Shown here in pieces: positions 1-9,573 of a DNA stretch of 58,250 nucleotides. Source of the DNA: Elioraea tepidiphila DSM 17972 (GTDB lineage Bacteria > Pseudomonadota > Alphaproteobacteria > Acetobacterales > Acetobacteraceae). The DNA is taken from NCBI RefSeq assembly GCF_000378465.1, contig NZ_KB899927.1:47044-105293 (forward strand), in the 5' to 3' direction. The translations under genes were made by a program, and so were the position numbers. Numbering within the stretch: the first letter of the stretch is position 1; each line of letters opens with the position of its first letter. Below the pieces are notes generated by a model, which did not search any database, had not been told where the DNA came from, and worked only from the letters and a program-made list of their open reading frames with translations.

Positions 1-130
1 GCCGGTCCTATCGGGTGGCAGCGCGCCGGGTGTCCTTTAGCCGACGGACCATGCGTTCGATCGCGTGGCGGCCGCGGTGCGGTGGCCGACTGAGCCGGAT
101 CTTTCGGCGGCGCTTCGCCTCGGGCGGACT
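1..130 (-). pseudogene. Remnant of an IS5-family transposase C-terminus
   Basis: The minus strand encodes PPEAKRRRKI, then GRHAIERMVRRLKDTRRAATR, then a TAG stop and D-R. IS5-family transposases carry a C-terminal block of the form RHxIERxFxRLKDxRRxATRYDR around the last catalytic acidic residue (E of IER). Here the tyrosine codon of the expected RYDR appears as TAG, giving a nonsense stop. Nothing upstream on this strand continues a recognisable transposase, so this is a decayed end or one cut by the window edge. Family knowledge supports the motif; the decay is read directly. A chance resemblance is possible because the block is short. Confidence 0.5.
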
Positions 131-498
131 GTTCGGCGCCGCGCCGCCGCGGAGGTCGGCGGCGGCGCCGCGCGGGAGACGGGATGCGGTCGGCGAGCCG
201 TCATGGTTTGCCGCCGCGCGGATCCCGGGCGTTCGCCCCGCGCGCATGCGATCGGGCGCTCGCGCGCGCTTGCCCCTGCGGCGTCCGGCCGGCCTTCGGA
301 CGCCCCGCCCGAGGCCCTGCTCTGCGCCGTGGCGTTGGTCGCATCCGGTACCAGCCCGCAGGGCGGGCCCCCATCCTCCGCGAGTCACTCAACGATCCGT
401 GGACAGCGCCCCTTGATCGTCCAGCGGACGGAAGGGCTGCGCACTGTCTGTCGGGAGCCGCACTCGCAGCGCGTGTCGTCCAAGGGGATGGCCGAGCG
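131..498. other. Stretch without a supported gene
   Basis: Open frames run through this GC-rich stretch on both strands, but none shows a recognisable domain, a convincing ribosome binding site or a conserved-looking composition. It lies downstream of the rhodanese gene and beside the transposase remnant, so it may be degenerate insertion-sequence DNA. Confidence 0.4.
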
Positions 499-1023
499 CT
501 AACTCGGCCGCCGCCGGTTCCAGGGCATCGCCGCGAGCAGGCGCGCCATGCCGCAGAACCCGGTGACGCCGGCGACCAGGAGCCCGGCGCCGGCGAAGGC
601 GGGCAGGGCGAGGAACCAGGGCGAGACCAGCCAGCCGAGCCCGAGGCCCGCAAGGATCATCGCGCCGACCGCGATCTGCACCTGGCGCATCAGTTCGAGC
701 GGGGCGCGCGCATCGCGCGTCACTGGCAGGCCGGCCCGCTTCCAGGCCTCGATCCCGCCATCCAGCACGGCCATCCCCGTCGGGCAGCGCATCCTCAGGC
801 GCTGCGCGTGCGACCTGGTGCGGTCGCCGCTGCGGCAGGTGAGCACGACAAGCAGGCCGGCCTCGGCGGCGATGTCGCGGCGCTCCCACGCCGACAGCGG
901 CACGTGCCGTGCACCCGGAATGCGCTCGCGGGCGAACTCGTCAGCCTCCCGGATGTCGATCAGCATCGCGGTGCCGTCGTCAAGGCGGCGCTTCAGCGTC
1001 GCCGGATCGATGAACTCGGCCAT
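499..1023 (-). CDS. Rhodanese-domain protein with C-terminal membrane segment (YgaP-like)
   Basis: A 174-residue protein. Residues 1-100 form a rhodanese domain: the ID(I)RE motif near residue 23, and the active-site loop CRSGDRT near residue 63 whose cysteine would carry the persulfide. A DUF2892-type hydrophobic region follows (about 115-165, two membrane spans), as in E. coli YgaP, a membrane-anchored sulfurtransferase. The catalytic domain should face the cytoplasm. It is divergent from the Blh/thioredoxin pair, so the three genes probably share a control region and handle sulfane sulfur together; that link is inference. The ATG follows a GAGGGAG-like ribosome binding site. Confidence 0.88.
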   Translation of the reverse strand: MAEFIDPATLKRRLDDGTAMLIDIREADEFARERIPGARHVPLSAWERRDIAAEAGLLVVLTCRSGDRTRSHAQRLRMRCPTGMAVLDGGIEAWKRAGLPVTRDARAPLELMRQVQIAVGAMILAGLGLGWLVSPWFLALPAFAGAGLLVAGVTGFCGMARLLAAMPWNRRRPS

Positions 1024-1090
1024 GGGGGCTCCCTCGTCGAGGTGGGCGGCGGCGCGCCACGGTCGCCGACGCCAGGCCCGCCCGCTATCC

Positions 1091-1120
1091 TTGACGCGAG
1101 CCTATCCCGATCTCTACCTT
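1091..1120 (+). promoter_or_regulatory. Candidate sigma-70 type promoter for blh/thioredoxin
   Basis: TTGACG at 1091-1096 and TACCTT at 1115-1120 are separated by 18 bases, in the divergent gap between the rhodanese and Blh genes. No clear palindromic operator of the BigR type was found. Motif match only. Confidence 0.3.
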
Positions 1121-1149
1121 CGAGGCAATGAAGATATGGGGAGCCTGAG

Positions 1150-2025
1150 ATGACCGGTCGTCCCAACCGCCCCGAGGTCCGCACCTTCTTCCATGAGCCG
1201 ACCAACACGGCGGCGCATCTCGTGTGGGATCCGACCACCAAGGCGGCGGCGATCGTCGACTCCGTGCTCGACTACGATGCCGCCGCGGGCCGCACCGACA
1301 CCGCCTTCGCCGACCGGATCCTCGCCGGCGCGGCGGAGGAGGGGGTGCAGATCGCCTGGATCCTCGAGACCCACGCGCATGCGGACCACCTCTCCGCGGC
1401 CCCGTACCTCAAGGACCGCACCGGCGCGCCGATCGGCATGGGCAAGCGCATCATCGAGGTGCAGAAGGTGTTCCGGCCGATCTTCCACGCGACGGATCTC
1501 AACCCCGATGGCGGCCAGTTCGACCGGCTGTTCGACGACGAGGAGACCTTCCCGCTCGGCAACCTGACCGTGCGCGTGCTGCACACGCCCGGCCACACCC
1601 CCGCCTGCTCGACCTATGTGATCGGCGATGCGGCCTTCGTGGGCGATACGCTGTTCATGCCCGACTACGGCACCGCGCGGGCGGACTTCCCGGGCGGTGA
1701 CGCGCGCACGCTCTACCGCTCGATCCGGCGGGTGCTCTCGCTGCCCGCGACCACGCGGCTGTTCCTCTGCCACGACTACAAGGCCAAGGGGCGCGACCAC
1801 TATGCGTGGGAGACCACGGTCGCGGAGGAACGGTCCGCCAACGTGCATGTCCGCGACGGCATCACCGAGGACGAGTTCGTGGCGATGCGCGAGGCGAGGG
1901 ACAGGACGCTGAAGATGCCCGCGCTGATCATCCCCTCGATCCAGGTGAACATGCGCGCGGGCCGCATGCCGCCGCCCGAGGAGGACGGCCATGTCTATCT
2001 CAAGGTGCCCGTGAACCGGCTGTGA
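1150..2025 (+). CDS. MBL-fold persulfide dioxygenase-like hydrolase (Blh/ETHE1 type)
   Basis: A 291-residue metallo-beta-lactamase-fold protein. The metal-binding motif THAHADHLSA is near residues 74-83, a second histidine sits in HTPGHTPAC near 150, the metal-bridging aspartate in FVGDTLF near 168, and a late histidine in LCHDY near 210. Spacing and the N-terminal FF(H)EPxTNTAAHLVWD segment match bacterial Blh and ETHE1-type persulfide dioxygenases, which oxidise glutathione persulfide to sulfite using one iron. Its stop codon overlaps the thioredoxin start (GTGA), and the rhodanese is divergent, both consistent with persulfide detoxification. A generic glyoxalase II-type thioesterase is the less likely alternative. 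Confidence 0.85.
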   Translation: MTGRPNRPEVRTFFHEPTNTAAHLVWDPTTKAAAIVDSVLDYDAAAGRTDTAFADRILAGAAEEGVQIAWILETHAHADHLSAAPYLKDRTGAPIGMGKRIIEVQKVFRPIFHATDLNPDGGQFDRLFDDEETFPLGNLTVRVLHTPGHTPACSTYVIGDAAFVGDTLFMPDYGTARADFPGGDARTLYRSIRRVLSLPATTRLFLCHDYKAKGRDHYAWETTVAEERSANVHVRDGITEDEFVAMREARDRTLKMPALIIPSIQVNMRAGRMPPPEEDGHVYLKVPVNRL

Positions 2026-2456
2026 CCGACGCGCTGATCCTCGTCTGCCCGCGCTGCGGGACGCTGAACCGCGTGCCGAAGGCGCGGCTCGCGGAGCGGC
2101 CGAACTGCGGCTCCTGCAAGGCGGCGCTGCTGCCCGGCGCGCCGATCGAGCCTGACCCGGCGCTGCTCGACAAGCTGCTGAGCCGCGACGAGCTGCCGCT
2201 GCTGCTCGATCTCTGGGCGCCGTGGTGCGGCCCGTGCCGCAGCTTCGCCCCGGTCTTCGCCGAGGCGGCCTCGCGCCTGCCCGGGATCCGCTTCGCCAAG
2301 CTCGACACCGAAGCCCACCCGGAGGCCGCCGCGCGCTTCGGCGTGCGCGCGATCCCGACCCTGATCGCCTTCCGCGGCGGGCAGGAGGTGGCGCGGCGCG
2401 CCGGCGCGATGCCGCTCTCGGAGCTGCTGCGCTTCGCCCAGGCGCTCGCCGGGTAG
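2022..2456 (+). CDS. Thioredoxin with N-terminal zinc ribbon (TrxC/thioredoxin-2 type)
   Basis: A 144-residue protein. Residues 1-30 carry two CxxC pairs (CPRC and CGSC), the zinc-binding extension typical of thioredoxin 2. The thioredoxin fold follows, with the active site WCGPC (WAPWCGPCRSF, about residues 63-73) and the conserved cis-proline in RAIPTLIAF. It is a cytoplasmic disulfide/persulfide reductase. The GTG start was chosen because it overlaps the blh stop by four bases (GTGA), which implies translational coupling. Neighbours suggest it may regenerate rhodanese or release sulfide from protein persulfides; this is inference. Confidence 0.9.
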   Translation: MTDALILVCPRCGTLNRVPKARLAERPNCGSCKAALLPGAPIEPDPALLDKLLSRDELPLLLDLWAPWCGPCRSFAPVFAEAASRLPGIRFAKLDTEAHPEAAARFGVRAIPTLIAFRGGQEVARRAGAMPLSELLRFAQALAG

Positions 2457-2610
2457 AGCGGTTTCCAGATCGGTGGAGGTCAGCCTGGGCCTTCCGTGCG
2501 AGCATCGCCACCGCCACGGCTGAGTTGCGCCCTGGGCGATCCGCTCCGGGGGGCTCGACGGCACGCCCCGGGCGCGGCACGGTGCGGCGCCAACGCACGG
2601 AGGAGACCGC

Positions 2611-3315
2611 ATGGCCGCGCACGACAAAGCCCTTCTGGAAGCCCTCGGCAAGATCGATACGCCAACGATCTGCAACGCGCTCGAGGAGCTCGTCTCGCCG
2701 CGGCAGCTGATCCGCTTCACGACGAAGCCCTTCGTGCACAACGACAACCCCGATGCGATCTTCGTCGGCTACGCGCGCACCGCGATGATCCGCGCCGAGA
2801 GCCCCGCGGCGATGAGCCCGGCCGAGCGCAACCGGCTGCGCGTGGCCTATTACGAGCACGTCGCCACCGCCCAGCCGGGCCCGAACGTCTCGGTGATCCA
2901 GGACCTGGATTCCACGCCCGGCACGGGCGCGTTCTGGGGCGAGGTGCAGACCACCGTGCACAAGGGGCTCGGCGTGGTCGGCTGCGTCACCAACGGCTCG
3001 ATCCGCGACCTCTCGATGATGGCGAAGGGCTTCCCGATCATCGCCGGCATGATCAACCCGAGCCATGCCTTCGTGCACGTGGTCGCGGTCGGCACCACCG
3101 TCAGCATCCACGGCATGACCGTGCATGACGGCGAACTGATCCATGCCGACCGCCACGGCGCGGTGGTCATCCCGCATGACGTCGCGGCGAAGGTGCCGGG
3201 CGCGGTGGATCTCGGCGCGCGGCGCGAGAAGGTGATCCTGGATGCCGCCAAGGCGCCCGGCTTCGGCATCGCGCAGCTGCGCGAGGCGCTCGCGAAGATG
3301 GCGGAGATCCACTGA
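2611..3315 (+). CDS. RraA-family protein (possible class II aldolase/decarboxylase)
   Basis: A 234-residue protein of the RraA / HMG-aldolase fold. Visible are the N-terminal TPTICNAL block (family form TPTVSDAL), the central GLGVVGCVTNGSIRDL with the R-D pair used for divalent metal and substrate in the aldolase members, and the C-terminal HADRHGAVVIP motif. Several members cleave 4-hydroxy-4-methyl-2-oxoglutarate or decarboxylate oxaloacetate; others only inhibit RNase E. Position beside an HpcH/HpaI aldolase and a sugar-type importer favours a catabolic role. A clear ribosome binding site (GGAGGAG) precedes the ATG. Substrate unknown. Confidence 0.8.
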   Translation: MAAHDKALLEALGKIDTPTICNALEELVSPRQLIRFTTKPFVHNDNPDAIFVGYARTAMIRAESPAAMSPAERNRLRVAYYEHVATAQPGPNVSVIQDLDSTPGTGAFWGEVQTTVHKGLGVVGCVTNGSIRDLSMMAKGFPIIAGMINPSHAFVHVVAVGTTVSIHGMTVHDGELIHADRHGAVVIPHDVAAKVPGAVDLGARREKVILDAAKAPGFGIAQLREALAKMAEIH

Positions 3316-3319
3316 CCGG

Positions 3320-3350
3320 CCGGCGCGGGCGGCACCTCCGCCCGCGCCGG
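3320..3350. terminator. Perfect 13-bp stem-loop between convergent genes
   Basis: CCGGCGCGGGCGG (3320-3332) pairs perfectly with CCGCCCGCGCCGG (3338-3350) across a CACCT loop. It sits between the RraA-like gene and the convergent aldolase gene, so it probably ends transcripts from both sides. No T-run follows on either strand. Confidence 0.6.
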
Positions 3351-3357
3351 ACCGATC

Positions 3358-4158
3358 TCAGTACGGGCCCGCGCCCTTGGCCGCGCCGGCCTCGCCGCCC
3401 TTCGCCGCCGTCACGGCCGCCTTGGCGGCGTTCACCAGCAGCGCGGTGTCGGCGAGCACGGTCGCGAACTGATAGCCCATGCCGAACATCCGCTTCGCGC
3501 CCTCCGGGCTGCCGGTGTGGATGCCTGCGACCACGCCATGCTTCTTCGCCGCCGCGGCGATCCGCCGGATCTCGCCCAGCGTCTTCTCGCTGGTCGGGTC
3601 GCCGACCGGCTGCTCGCCGATCGCGAGCGCGAGATCGGCCGGGCCGACATAGATCGCATCCAGCCCCGGCGTGGAGAGGATCGCGTCGAGGTTGTCGAGC
3701 GCGCCCTTGGTCTCGATCATCGCGAAGGTGATCACGGTGTCGTTGGCGTTCTTCCAGTAGTCCGCGCCCGCGTACCAGTTCGCGCGCGTCGGCCCGAAGC
3801 TGCGATAGCCCTTGGGCGGATAGCGGCAGGCCTGCACGAAGCGCTCGCACTCCTCGCGGTTGTTCACCATCGGGCAGATGATGCCGAAGCAGCCGGCATC
3901 GAGCATCTTCATGATGATGCCGGGCTCGTTCCAGGGCACGCGCGCGAGCGGGGTGATCGGGCTGGTCGAGATCGCCTGCAGCATGCCGACGGCGGTGTCG
4001 TAGTGGACGAGGCCGTGCTGGAGATCGACCGTCAGGCTGTCCCAGCCGCCCTGCACCATCGCCTCGGCGGCGACGCCATGCGGGATGCCGAGCCAGCCGT
4101 TCACGGCGTGGCCGCCCGATGCCCAGATCTCACGAAGCCTGTTGGCGCGCACGCGCAT
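3358..4158 (-). CDS. HpcH/HpaI-family class II pyruvate aldolase
   Basis: A 266-residue TIM-barrel aldolase of the 2-keto-3-deoxy-sugar-acid (RhmA/GarL/HpaI) type. These cleave 2-keto-3-deoxy acids to pyruvate plus an aldehyde with Mg2+ or Mn2+. Motifs in order: VDLQHGLV with the catalytic-region histidine, ARVPWNEP, CFGIICPMVN, FAMIET with a metal-binding glutamate, and YVGPADLALA with a metal-binding aspartate. The C-terminus is an Ala/Gly/Lys tail. The ATG lies unusually close to GGGAGG; a GTG two codons downstream is better spaced and may be the real start. Divergent from the importer operon, suggesting shared control. Exact substrate cannot be read. Confidence 0.85.
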   Translation of the reverse strand: MRVRANRLREIWASGGHAVNGWLGIPHGVAAEAMVQGGWDSLTVDLQHGLVHYDTAVGMLQAISTSPITPLARVPWNEPGIIMKMLDAGCFGIICPMVNNREECERFVQACRYPPKGYRSFGPTRANWYAGADYWKNANDTVITFAMIETKGALDNLDAILSTPGLDAIYVGPADLALAIGEQPVGDPTSEKTLGEIRRIAAAAKKHGVVAGIHTGSPEGAKRMFGMGYQFATVLADTALLVNAAKAAVTAAKGGEAGAAKGAGPY

Positions 4159-4395
4159 CCTCCCTCGTCGGTGTCGGTGGGGCGGGGGCCGGATGCCCCT
4201 GCGGAGACGCCGCATCTGAGCCCAGCGCGGGCGCTCCGCCAAGCCCCGGACGGCCGTTTCCGCCATGCATGGAGGCGATTGCGGGGCTGAGACATCACCG
4301 ATACAGTCCCCTTTGCAGGGACGAGCCAGGCGCGTCGCACGACCGATCGTGCCGAGACCGGGCCGCCGGCGAGGGAGCCAAGAAAGGAGAGATTC

Positions 4396-5751
4396 ATGGC
4401 CAGAGATGTCGTTTCCCGTCGCACGCTGCTGAAGGCGAGCGCCGCTGGATCGGCCGCCGCCGCGCTGCCGCTGGTGAATGTGCACGGCCAGCCGCGCACG
4501 ACGTTGCGCTGCGGCTTCTGGGACCACTGGGTGCCGGCCGGCAACGGCGCGCTGCGGGAACTCTGCGCCGAATGGGGAAGCCGTGAGCGGGTGGATGTGC
4601 AGTTGGACTTCATTACCTCGGCCGGCAAGCAGAATGAACTCACGATCGCGGCGCAGGCGCAGAGCCGGTCGGGCCATGACATCCTGTCCTTTCCGACTTG
4701 GTTCCCATCAGCCTATGCCGACCAGCTCGTGCCGGTGGACGATGTGATGGGACGGCTGATCGCGAAGTACGGGCCGGTGACCTCAGCGGCCGAGTATCTC
4801 GCGAAGCGGGACGGAAGATGGGTGGCAGTTCCTGCCGTTTCCGGTACGCAGATGAAGCCTTCCCTGGGCCGGATCGACCTGCTGAAGCAGCATGCCGGCA
4901 TAGATGTGCGCGAGATGTGGCCGGCCGAGGATCGTGCCGGGCCCGGTGCCGCCACCTGGAACTGGGACGCGTTCCTGGTCGCGGCCGAGAAGTGCCATGC
5001 CGCCGGCGTGCCGTTCGGCCTGCCCATGAGCAACTTTAGCGACTCGGTGGACTGGGTCGGCTGCCTGTTCGAGTCCTTCGGCGCGCGCATGCTGGACGAG
5101 GACGGCAAGCCGACGGTGCGCAACAATCCGAAGCTGCTCGCCGCCGTCGAGTACATGGTCAAGCTGATGAAGTTCGTCCCGAGCGATGTCTGGGCGTGGG
5201 ACGATGCGGCCAACAACCGCGCGATTCAGGGCGGCCGGTCGGCGCTGATCTTCAACCCGCCCTCCGCCTGGGCGGTGGCGCGGCGCGACAACATGGCCGG
5301 CCACGACCAGCAATGGACCTTCCCGATGCCGTCGGGCCCCGAGGGCCGGTTCGTTCCCTACCTGCCGTATTTCTGGGGGATCTGGAACTTCAGCCGCAAC
5401 CAGACGGCGGCGAAGAACCTGCTCGAGTTCCTCTCCGAACGGGAGTCGGCGGACAAGCAGACCTCAACCAGCGCGGGCTACGACATCCCGCCGTTCCTCA
5501 GCATGAACGACTTCAATGTCTGGAAGACCGAAGGCCCGCCGGTCGGCGTGGTGTACAACTACCCGCTGAAGCCGCACCACAACGCCAAGACCGCCGTCGC
5601 CTTCGCCCCGGCGCCGCCGGAGATCGCGGTGCAGGCCTACAACCAGGGCCTCAACACCGGCCTGATCGCGCGCATCGCGCAGGGCGGGCAGACGATCGAC
5701 CAGGCGCTCGCCTGGGCCGAGCGTGAGCTGCGCGCCTTCGCGCGCGGATGA
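4396..5751 (+). CDS. Extracellular solute-binding protein, family 1, Tat-exported
   Basis: A 451-residue periplasmic binding protein. The N-terminus has a twin-arginine signal (SRRTLLKASAAGSAAAALPL) with a likely cut near residue 31. The mature part follows the MalE/UgpB-like pattern: a distal hydrophobic-aromatic pocket (FWDHW, FPTWFPSAY), NWDAFLVAAEKC, and a conserved ending with WAERELRAF. It is followed by two permeases and a MalK-type ATPase in the same direction, so it delivers substrate to that importer. The neighbouring aldolase and dehydrogenases hint at a sugar acid or polyol, but the ligand is unknown. A GAAAGGAGAG ribosome binding site precedes the ATG. Confidence 0.92.
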   Translation: MARDVVSRRTLLKASAAGSAAAALPLVNVHGQPRTTLRCGFWDHWVPAGNGALRELCAEWGSRERVDVQLDFITSAGKQNELTIAAQAQSRSGHDILSFPTWFPSAYADQLVPVDDVMGRLIAKYGPVTSAAEYLAKRDGRWVAVPAVSGTQMKPSLGRIDLLKQHAGIDVREMWPAEDRAGPGAATWNWDAFLVAAEKCHAAGVPFGLPMSNFSDSVDWVGCLFESFGARMLDEDGKPTVRNNPKLLAAVEYMVKLMKFVPSDVWAWDDAANNRAIQGGRSALIFNPPSAWAVARRDNMAGHDQQWTFPMPSGPEGRFVPYLPYFWGIWNFSRNQTAAKNLLEFLSERESADKQTSTSAGYDIPPFLSMNDFNVWKTEGPPVGVVYNYPLKPHHNAKTAVAFAPAPPEIAVQAYNQGLNTGLIARIAQGGQTIDQALAWAERELRAFARG

Positions 5752-5761
5752 TCCGATGCTC

Positions 5762-5793
5762 CGGGCGCCGACCCCCGCGCGGGCCGGCGCCCG
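5762..5793 (+). terminator. Intercistronic stem-loop after the binding-protein gene
   Basis: CGGGCGCCG (5762-5770) pairs with CGGCGCCCG (5785-5793); the loop can pair further. It lies 10 bases after the binding-protein stop and before the first permease. Such hairpins commonly stabilise the 5' mRNA or partly terminate, so that binding protein exceeds permease. Structure read directly; function inferred. Confidence 0.5.
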
Positions 5794-5808
5794 TCATTAT
5801 GGTAGGCG

Positions 5809-6765
5809 ATGATGGCACCTGACGGGTCGGCCCGGGCGATCGCGACGCCGGCGCCGCTGCGCCCGGCGCGTTCGCCGGGCGTCTCCTCCCTCGAACGTCT
5901 GGCGCGGCGGCGCTCGACCATCGCCTTCGTGATGACCGTGCCGCTGATCCTGGTGATCGCCGGGCTGGTGGCGTGGCCGGCCGCCTATGCCATGTACCTG
6001 TCGACGCTGAACCGCCGCATGACCGCGAGCGTCGGCTTCGACAACTACATGTTCATGATCGAATCCGAGACGTTCTGGATGGTGGCGTGGCAGTCCTGCT
6101 TCTTCGCCATCACCGCGGTGCTGCTGAAGGCGCTGATCGGGTTCTGGCTCGCGCACATGCTGCACAACCTGCCGGTGCGCGGGCAGCGCAAGTGGCGCGG
6201 CATGCTGCTGGTGCCGTGGGTGATCCCGCCGGCGCTGTCGACGCTCGGCTGGTGGTGGATGTTCGACCCCAGCTACTCGTCGATCAACTGGATCATCAAC
6301 GTGTTCGGCTTCCCCGACGTGCCCTGGCTCGGCCATCCGTGGTGGGCGCGGATCGCCGTCATCATGGTCAATGTCTGGTACGGCGCGCCGTTCTTCATGA
6401 TCATGTATCTTGCGGCACTCAAGTCGGTGCCCGAGCAGCTCTACGAGGCCGCCGCGATCGACGGCGCGACGTCGAGCCAGAAGCTGTTCTACGTCACCCT
6501 GCCGATGATGCAGAACATCATCAGCATCACCGTGCTGTTCAGCCTGATCGTCACCTTCGCGAACTACGACATCGTCCGCGTGCTGACGAATGGTGGGCCG
6601 CGCGACACGACGCATCTGTTCGCGACCTATGCGGCGCAGGTCGGCATCCTGTCCGGCCACCTGCCGCGCGGTGCCGCGGTGTCGCTGTTCATGTTGCCGG
6701 TGCTCGCGGTCGCGGCGTTCTTCATCCTGCGCGGTGTCACACGGCGCACCCGGGAGATGATGTGA
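5809..6765 (+). CDS. Carbohydrate ABC transporter permease (MalF/UgpA type)
   Basis: A 318-residue inner-membrane protein. After about 40 N-terminal cytoplasmic residues there are six predicted membrane spans. The cytoplasmic coupling motif EAAAIDGATSSQKLFYVTLPMM (the EAA loop that docks on the ATPase) lies around residues 222-243. It probably pairs with the next permease and the MalK-type ATPase, with the upstream binding protein as the ligand donor. The start is uncertain: two ATGs are adjacent and the ribosome binding site is weak. Confidence 0.92.
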   Translation: MMAPDGSARAIATPAPLRPARSPGVSSLERLARRRSTIAFVMTVPLILVIAGLVAWPAAYAMYLSTLNRRMTASVGFDNYMFMIESETFWMVAWQSCFFAITAVLLKALIGFWLAHMLHNLPVRGQRKWRGMLLVPWVIPPALSTLGWWWMFDPSYSSINWIINVFGFPDVPWLGHPWWARIAVIMVNVWYGAPFFMIMYLAALKSVPEQLYEAAAIDGATSSQKLFYVTLPMMQNIISITVLFSLIVTFANYDIVRVLTNGGPRDTTHLFATYAAQVGILSGHLPRGAAVSLFMLPVLAVAAFFILRGVTRRTREMM

Positions 6766-6766
6766 G

Positions 6767-7663
6767 ATGACCGCCGCCACTGCACGCCGCGACTTCCCGC
6801 GGGCCTACGGCAAGGTCGGCAGCCTGCACCGAGAGCGGCTCTGGGCGCTCAGGCTGTCCTACACCTCGCTGATCGTCGCCGCGATCATCTTCCTCGCCCC
6901 GCCCGTCTACATGCTGATGACCAGCCTGAAGACGAATGCGGAGATGGCGGATCAGACGCTGAGCCCCTGGCTGGTCCGCTCGCCCACCCTCGAGCATTAC
7001 GGCGCCACGCTCGAAAACCCGCTGTTCCTGGGCTTCTTCGCCAACAGCGCGATCGTGACGCTGCTGGTGGTCTCCATCACCATGGTGATCTCGGTGCTCG
7101 CCGCCTTCGCGCTCTCGCGCATGCGGTTCTGGGGCAGCCAGACCCTGGCGACCGGCGTGTTCCTCACCTATCTGGTTCCCGACACGCTGCTGTTCATCCC
7201 ACTCTACCAGATCGTCGGCGGACTCGGCCTCCTGAACTCCATCTGGGGCCTCGTGCTGGTCTACCCGACGCTCACGGTGCCGTTCTGCACCTGGATCATG
7301 ATCGGCTACTTCGCCTCGATCCCGAAGGAGCTGGACGAGGCGGCGCTGATCGACGGCGCCTCATGGCCGCAGATGCTGCTGAAGATCTTCATCCCCGTCG
7401 CCCTGCCCGGGATCATCGCCGCGACGATCTTCGCCTTCACCGTGTCCTGGGCGGCGTTCGTCTATCCGACCGCGTTCATCACCCGGCCGGAGGAGATGCC
7501 GCTGACCATCGGCGTCGTCAGCCAGCTGGTGCGCGGCGACACCTTCGCCTGGGGCCAGATCATGGCCGGCGCCCTGCTCGCGGCGCTGCCGCCGGTGGTG
7601 GTCTATGTGTTCCTGATGGACTACTACATCGCGGGGCTGACCGCCGGCGCGACCAAGGGGTGA
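6767..7663 (+). CDS. Carbohydrate ABC transporter permease (MalG/UgpE type)
   Basis: A 298-residue inner-membrane protein with six predicted spans. The MalG-type EAA loop is ELDEAALIDGASWPQMLLKI, about residues 188-207. The gene begins one base after the previous stop, so the two permeases are almost certainly cotranslated as a heterodimer. The first span (LIVAAIIFLAPPVYMLMTSLK) and the ending YYIAGLTAGATKG are typical of the family. Confidence 0.93.
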   Translation: MTAATARRDFPRAYGKVGSLHRERLWALRLSYTSLIVAAIIFLAPPVYMLMTSLKTNAEMADQTLSPWLVRSPTLEHYGATLENPLFLGFFANSAIVTLLVVSITMVISVLAAFALSRMRFWGSQTLATGVFLTYLVPDTLLFIPLYQIVGGLGLLNSIWGLVLVYPTLTVPFCTWIMIGYFASIPKELDEAALIDGASWPQMLLKIFIPVALPGIIAATIFAFTVSWAAFVYPTAFITRPEEMPLTIGVVSQLVRGDTFAWGQIMAGALLAALPPVVVYVFLMDYYIAGLTAGATKG

Positions 7664-7679
7664 GAAGACGGATCGAGCG

Positions 7680-8780
<1,101 letters not shown>

Positions 8781-8784
8781 GACG

Positions 8785-9543
8785 ATGGCAGCACTGGACG
8801 GCAAGGCCGCCTGGGTCACCGGGGCGGGCTCGGGGATCGGCCGCGCGACCGCGATCGCATTCGCCAAGGCCGGCGCGCGCGTCGCGCTGACCGGCCGCAG
8901 GCGCGCGCCGCTGGAGGAGACCGCGGCCATGATCGGCGCGGGCGCGCCGGTCGTGCCGGCGGATCTGACCGACGCCGCGCAGGTGAACGCCGCGCGCGAT
9001 GCCGTGCTCGCCGCCTTCGGCCGTCTCGACATCGTCGTCTCGAATGCCGGGCTGAACGCGCCCGAGCGGCGCTGGGCGGTGCTGAAGCAGGAGACCGCCT
9101 CGGCGCTGATCGATGCGAACCTGAAGGCGCCGTTCTATGTCGCCCAGGCCTGCCTGCCCGCGCTGCGCGCCTCGGGCGCGGGGCTGATCGTGCATGTCGC
9201 CTCCTGGGCCGGCCGCTTCATCGGCCATGTCTCCGGGCCCACCTATGTCGCGGCCAAGCACGGGCTGGTCGCGATGAGCCACACGCTCAACTTGGAGGAG
9301 TGCGGCAACGGCATCCGCTCCTGCGTGATCGAGCCGGGCGAGGTGAACACGCCGATCATGGACCTCCGTCCGGTGAAGCTGCCGCCGGAGGTGCGCGCGA
9401 GGATGCTGCAGCCCGAGGACGTGGCGAACGCGATCGTCTACGTGGCCTGCCAGCCGCCGCATGTCTGCATCAACGAGATCCTGATCAGCCCGACCCACAA
9501 TCGCGGCTACCTTGCCGAGATGGCCCGCGCGGCGCAGGGTTAG
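8785..9543 (+). CDS. SDR-family NAD(P)-dependent oxidoreductase
   Basis: A 252-residue classical short-chain dehydrogenase. It has the nucleotide-binding TGAGSGIG motif near residue 12, the NAG-type SNAGLNAP motif near 89, a serine in HVASWAG near 139 and catalytic YxxxK as YVAAK near 153. The gene starts five bases after the ATPase gene and so belongs to the importer operon. It probably oxidises the imported polyol or sugar derivative. Substrate not readable from sequence. Confidence 0.9.
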   Translation: MAALDGKAAWVTGAGSGIGRATAIAFAKAGARVALTGRRRAPLEETAAMIGAGAPVVPADLTDAAQVNAARDAVLAAFGRLDIVVSNAGLNAPERRWAVLKQETASALIDANLKAPFYVAQACLPALRASGAGLIVHVASWAGRFIGHVSGPTYVAAKHGLVAMSHTLNLEECGNGIRSCVIEPGEVNTPIMDLRPVKLPPEVRARMLQPEDVANAIVYVACQPPHVCINEILISPTHNRGYLAEMARAAQG

Positions 9544-9573
9544 CGCCGTTCCCTCCGCTGCCCGGGTGCCGCC

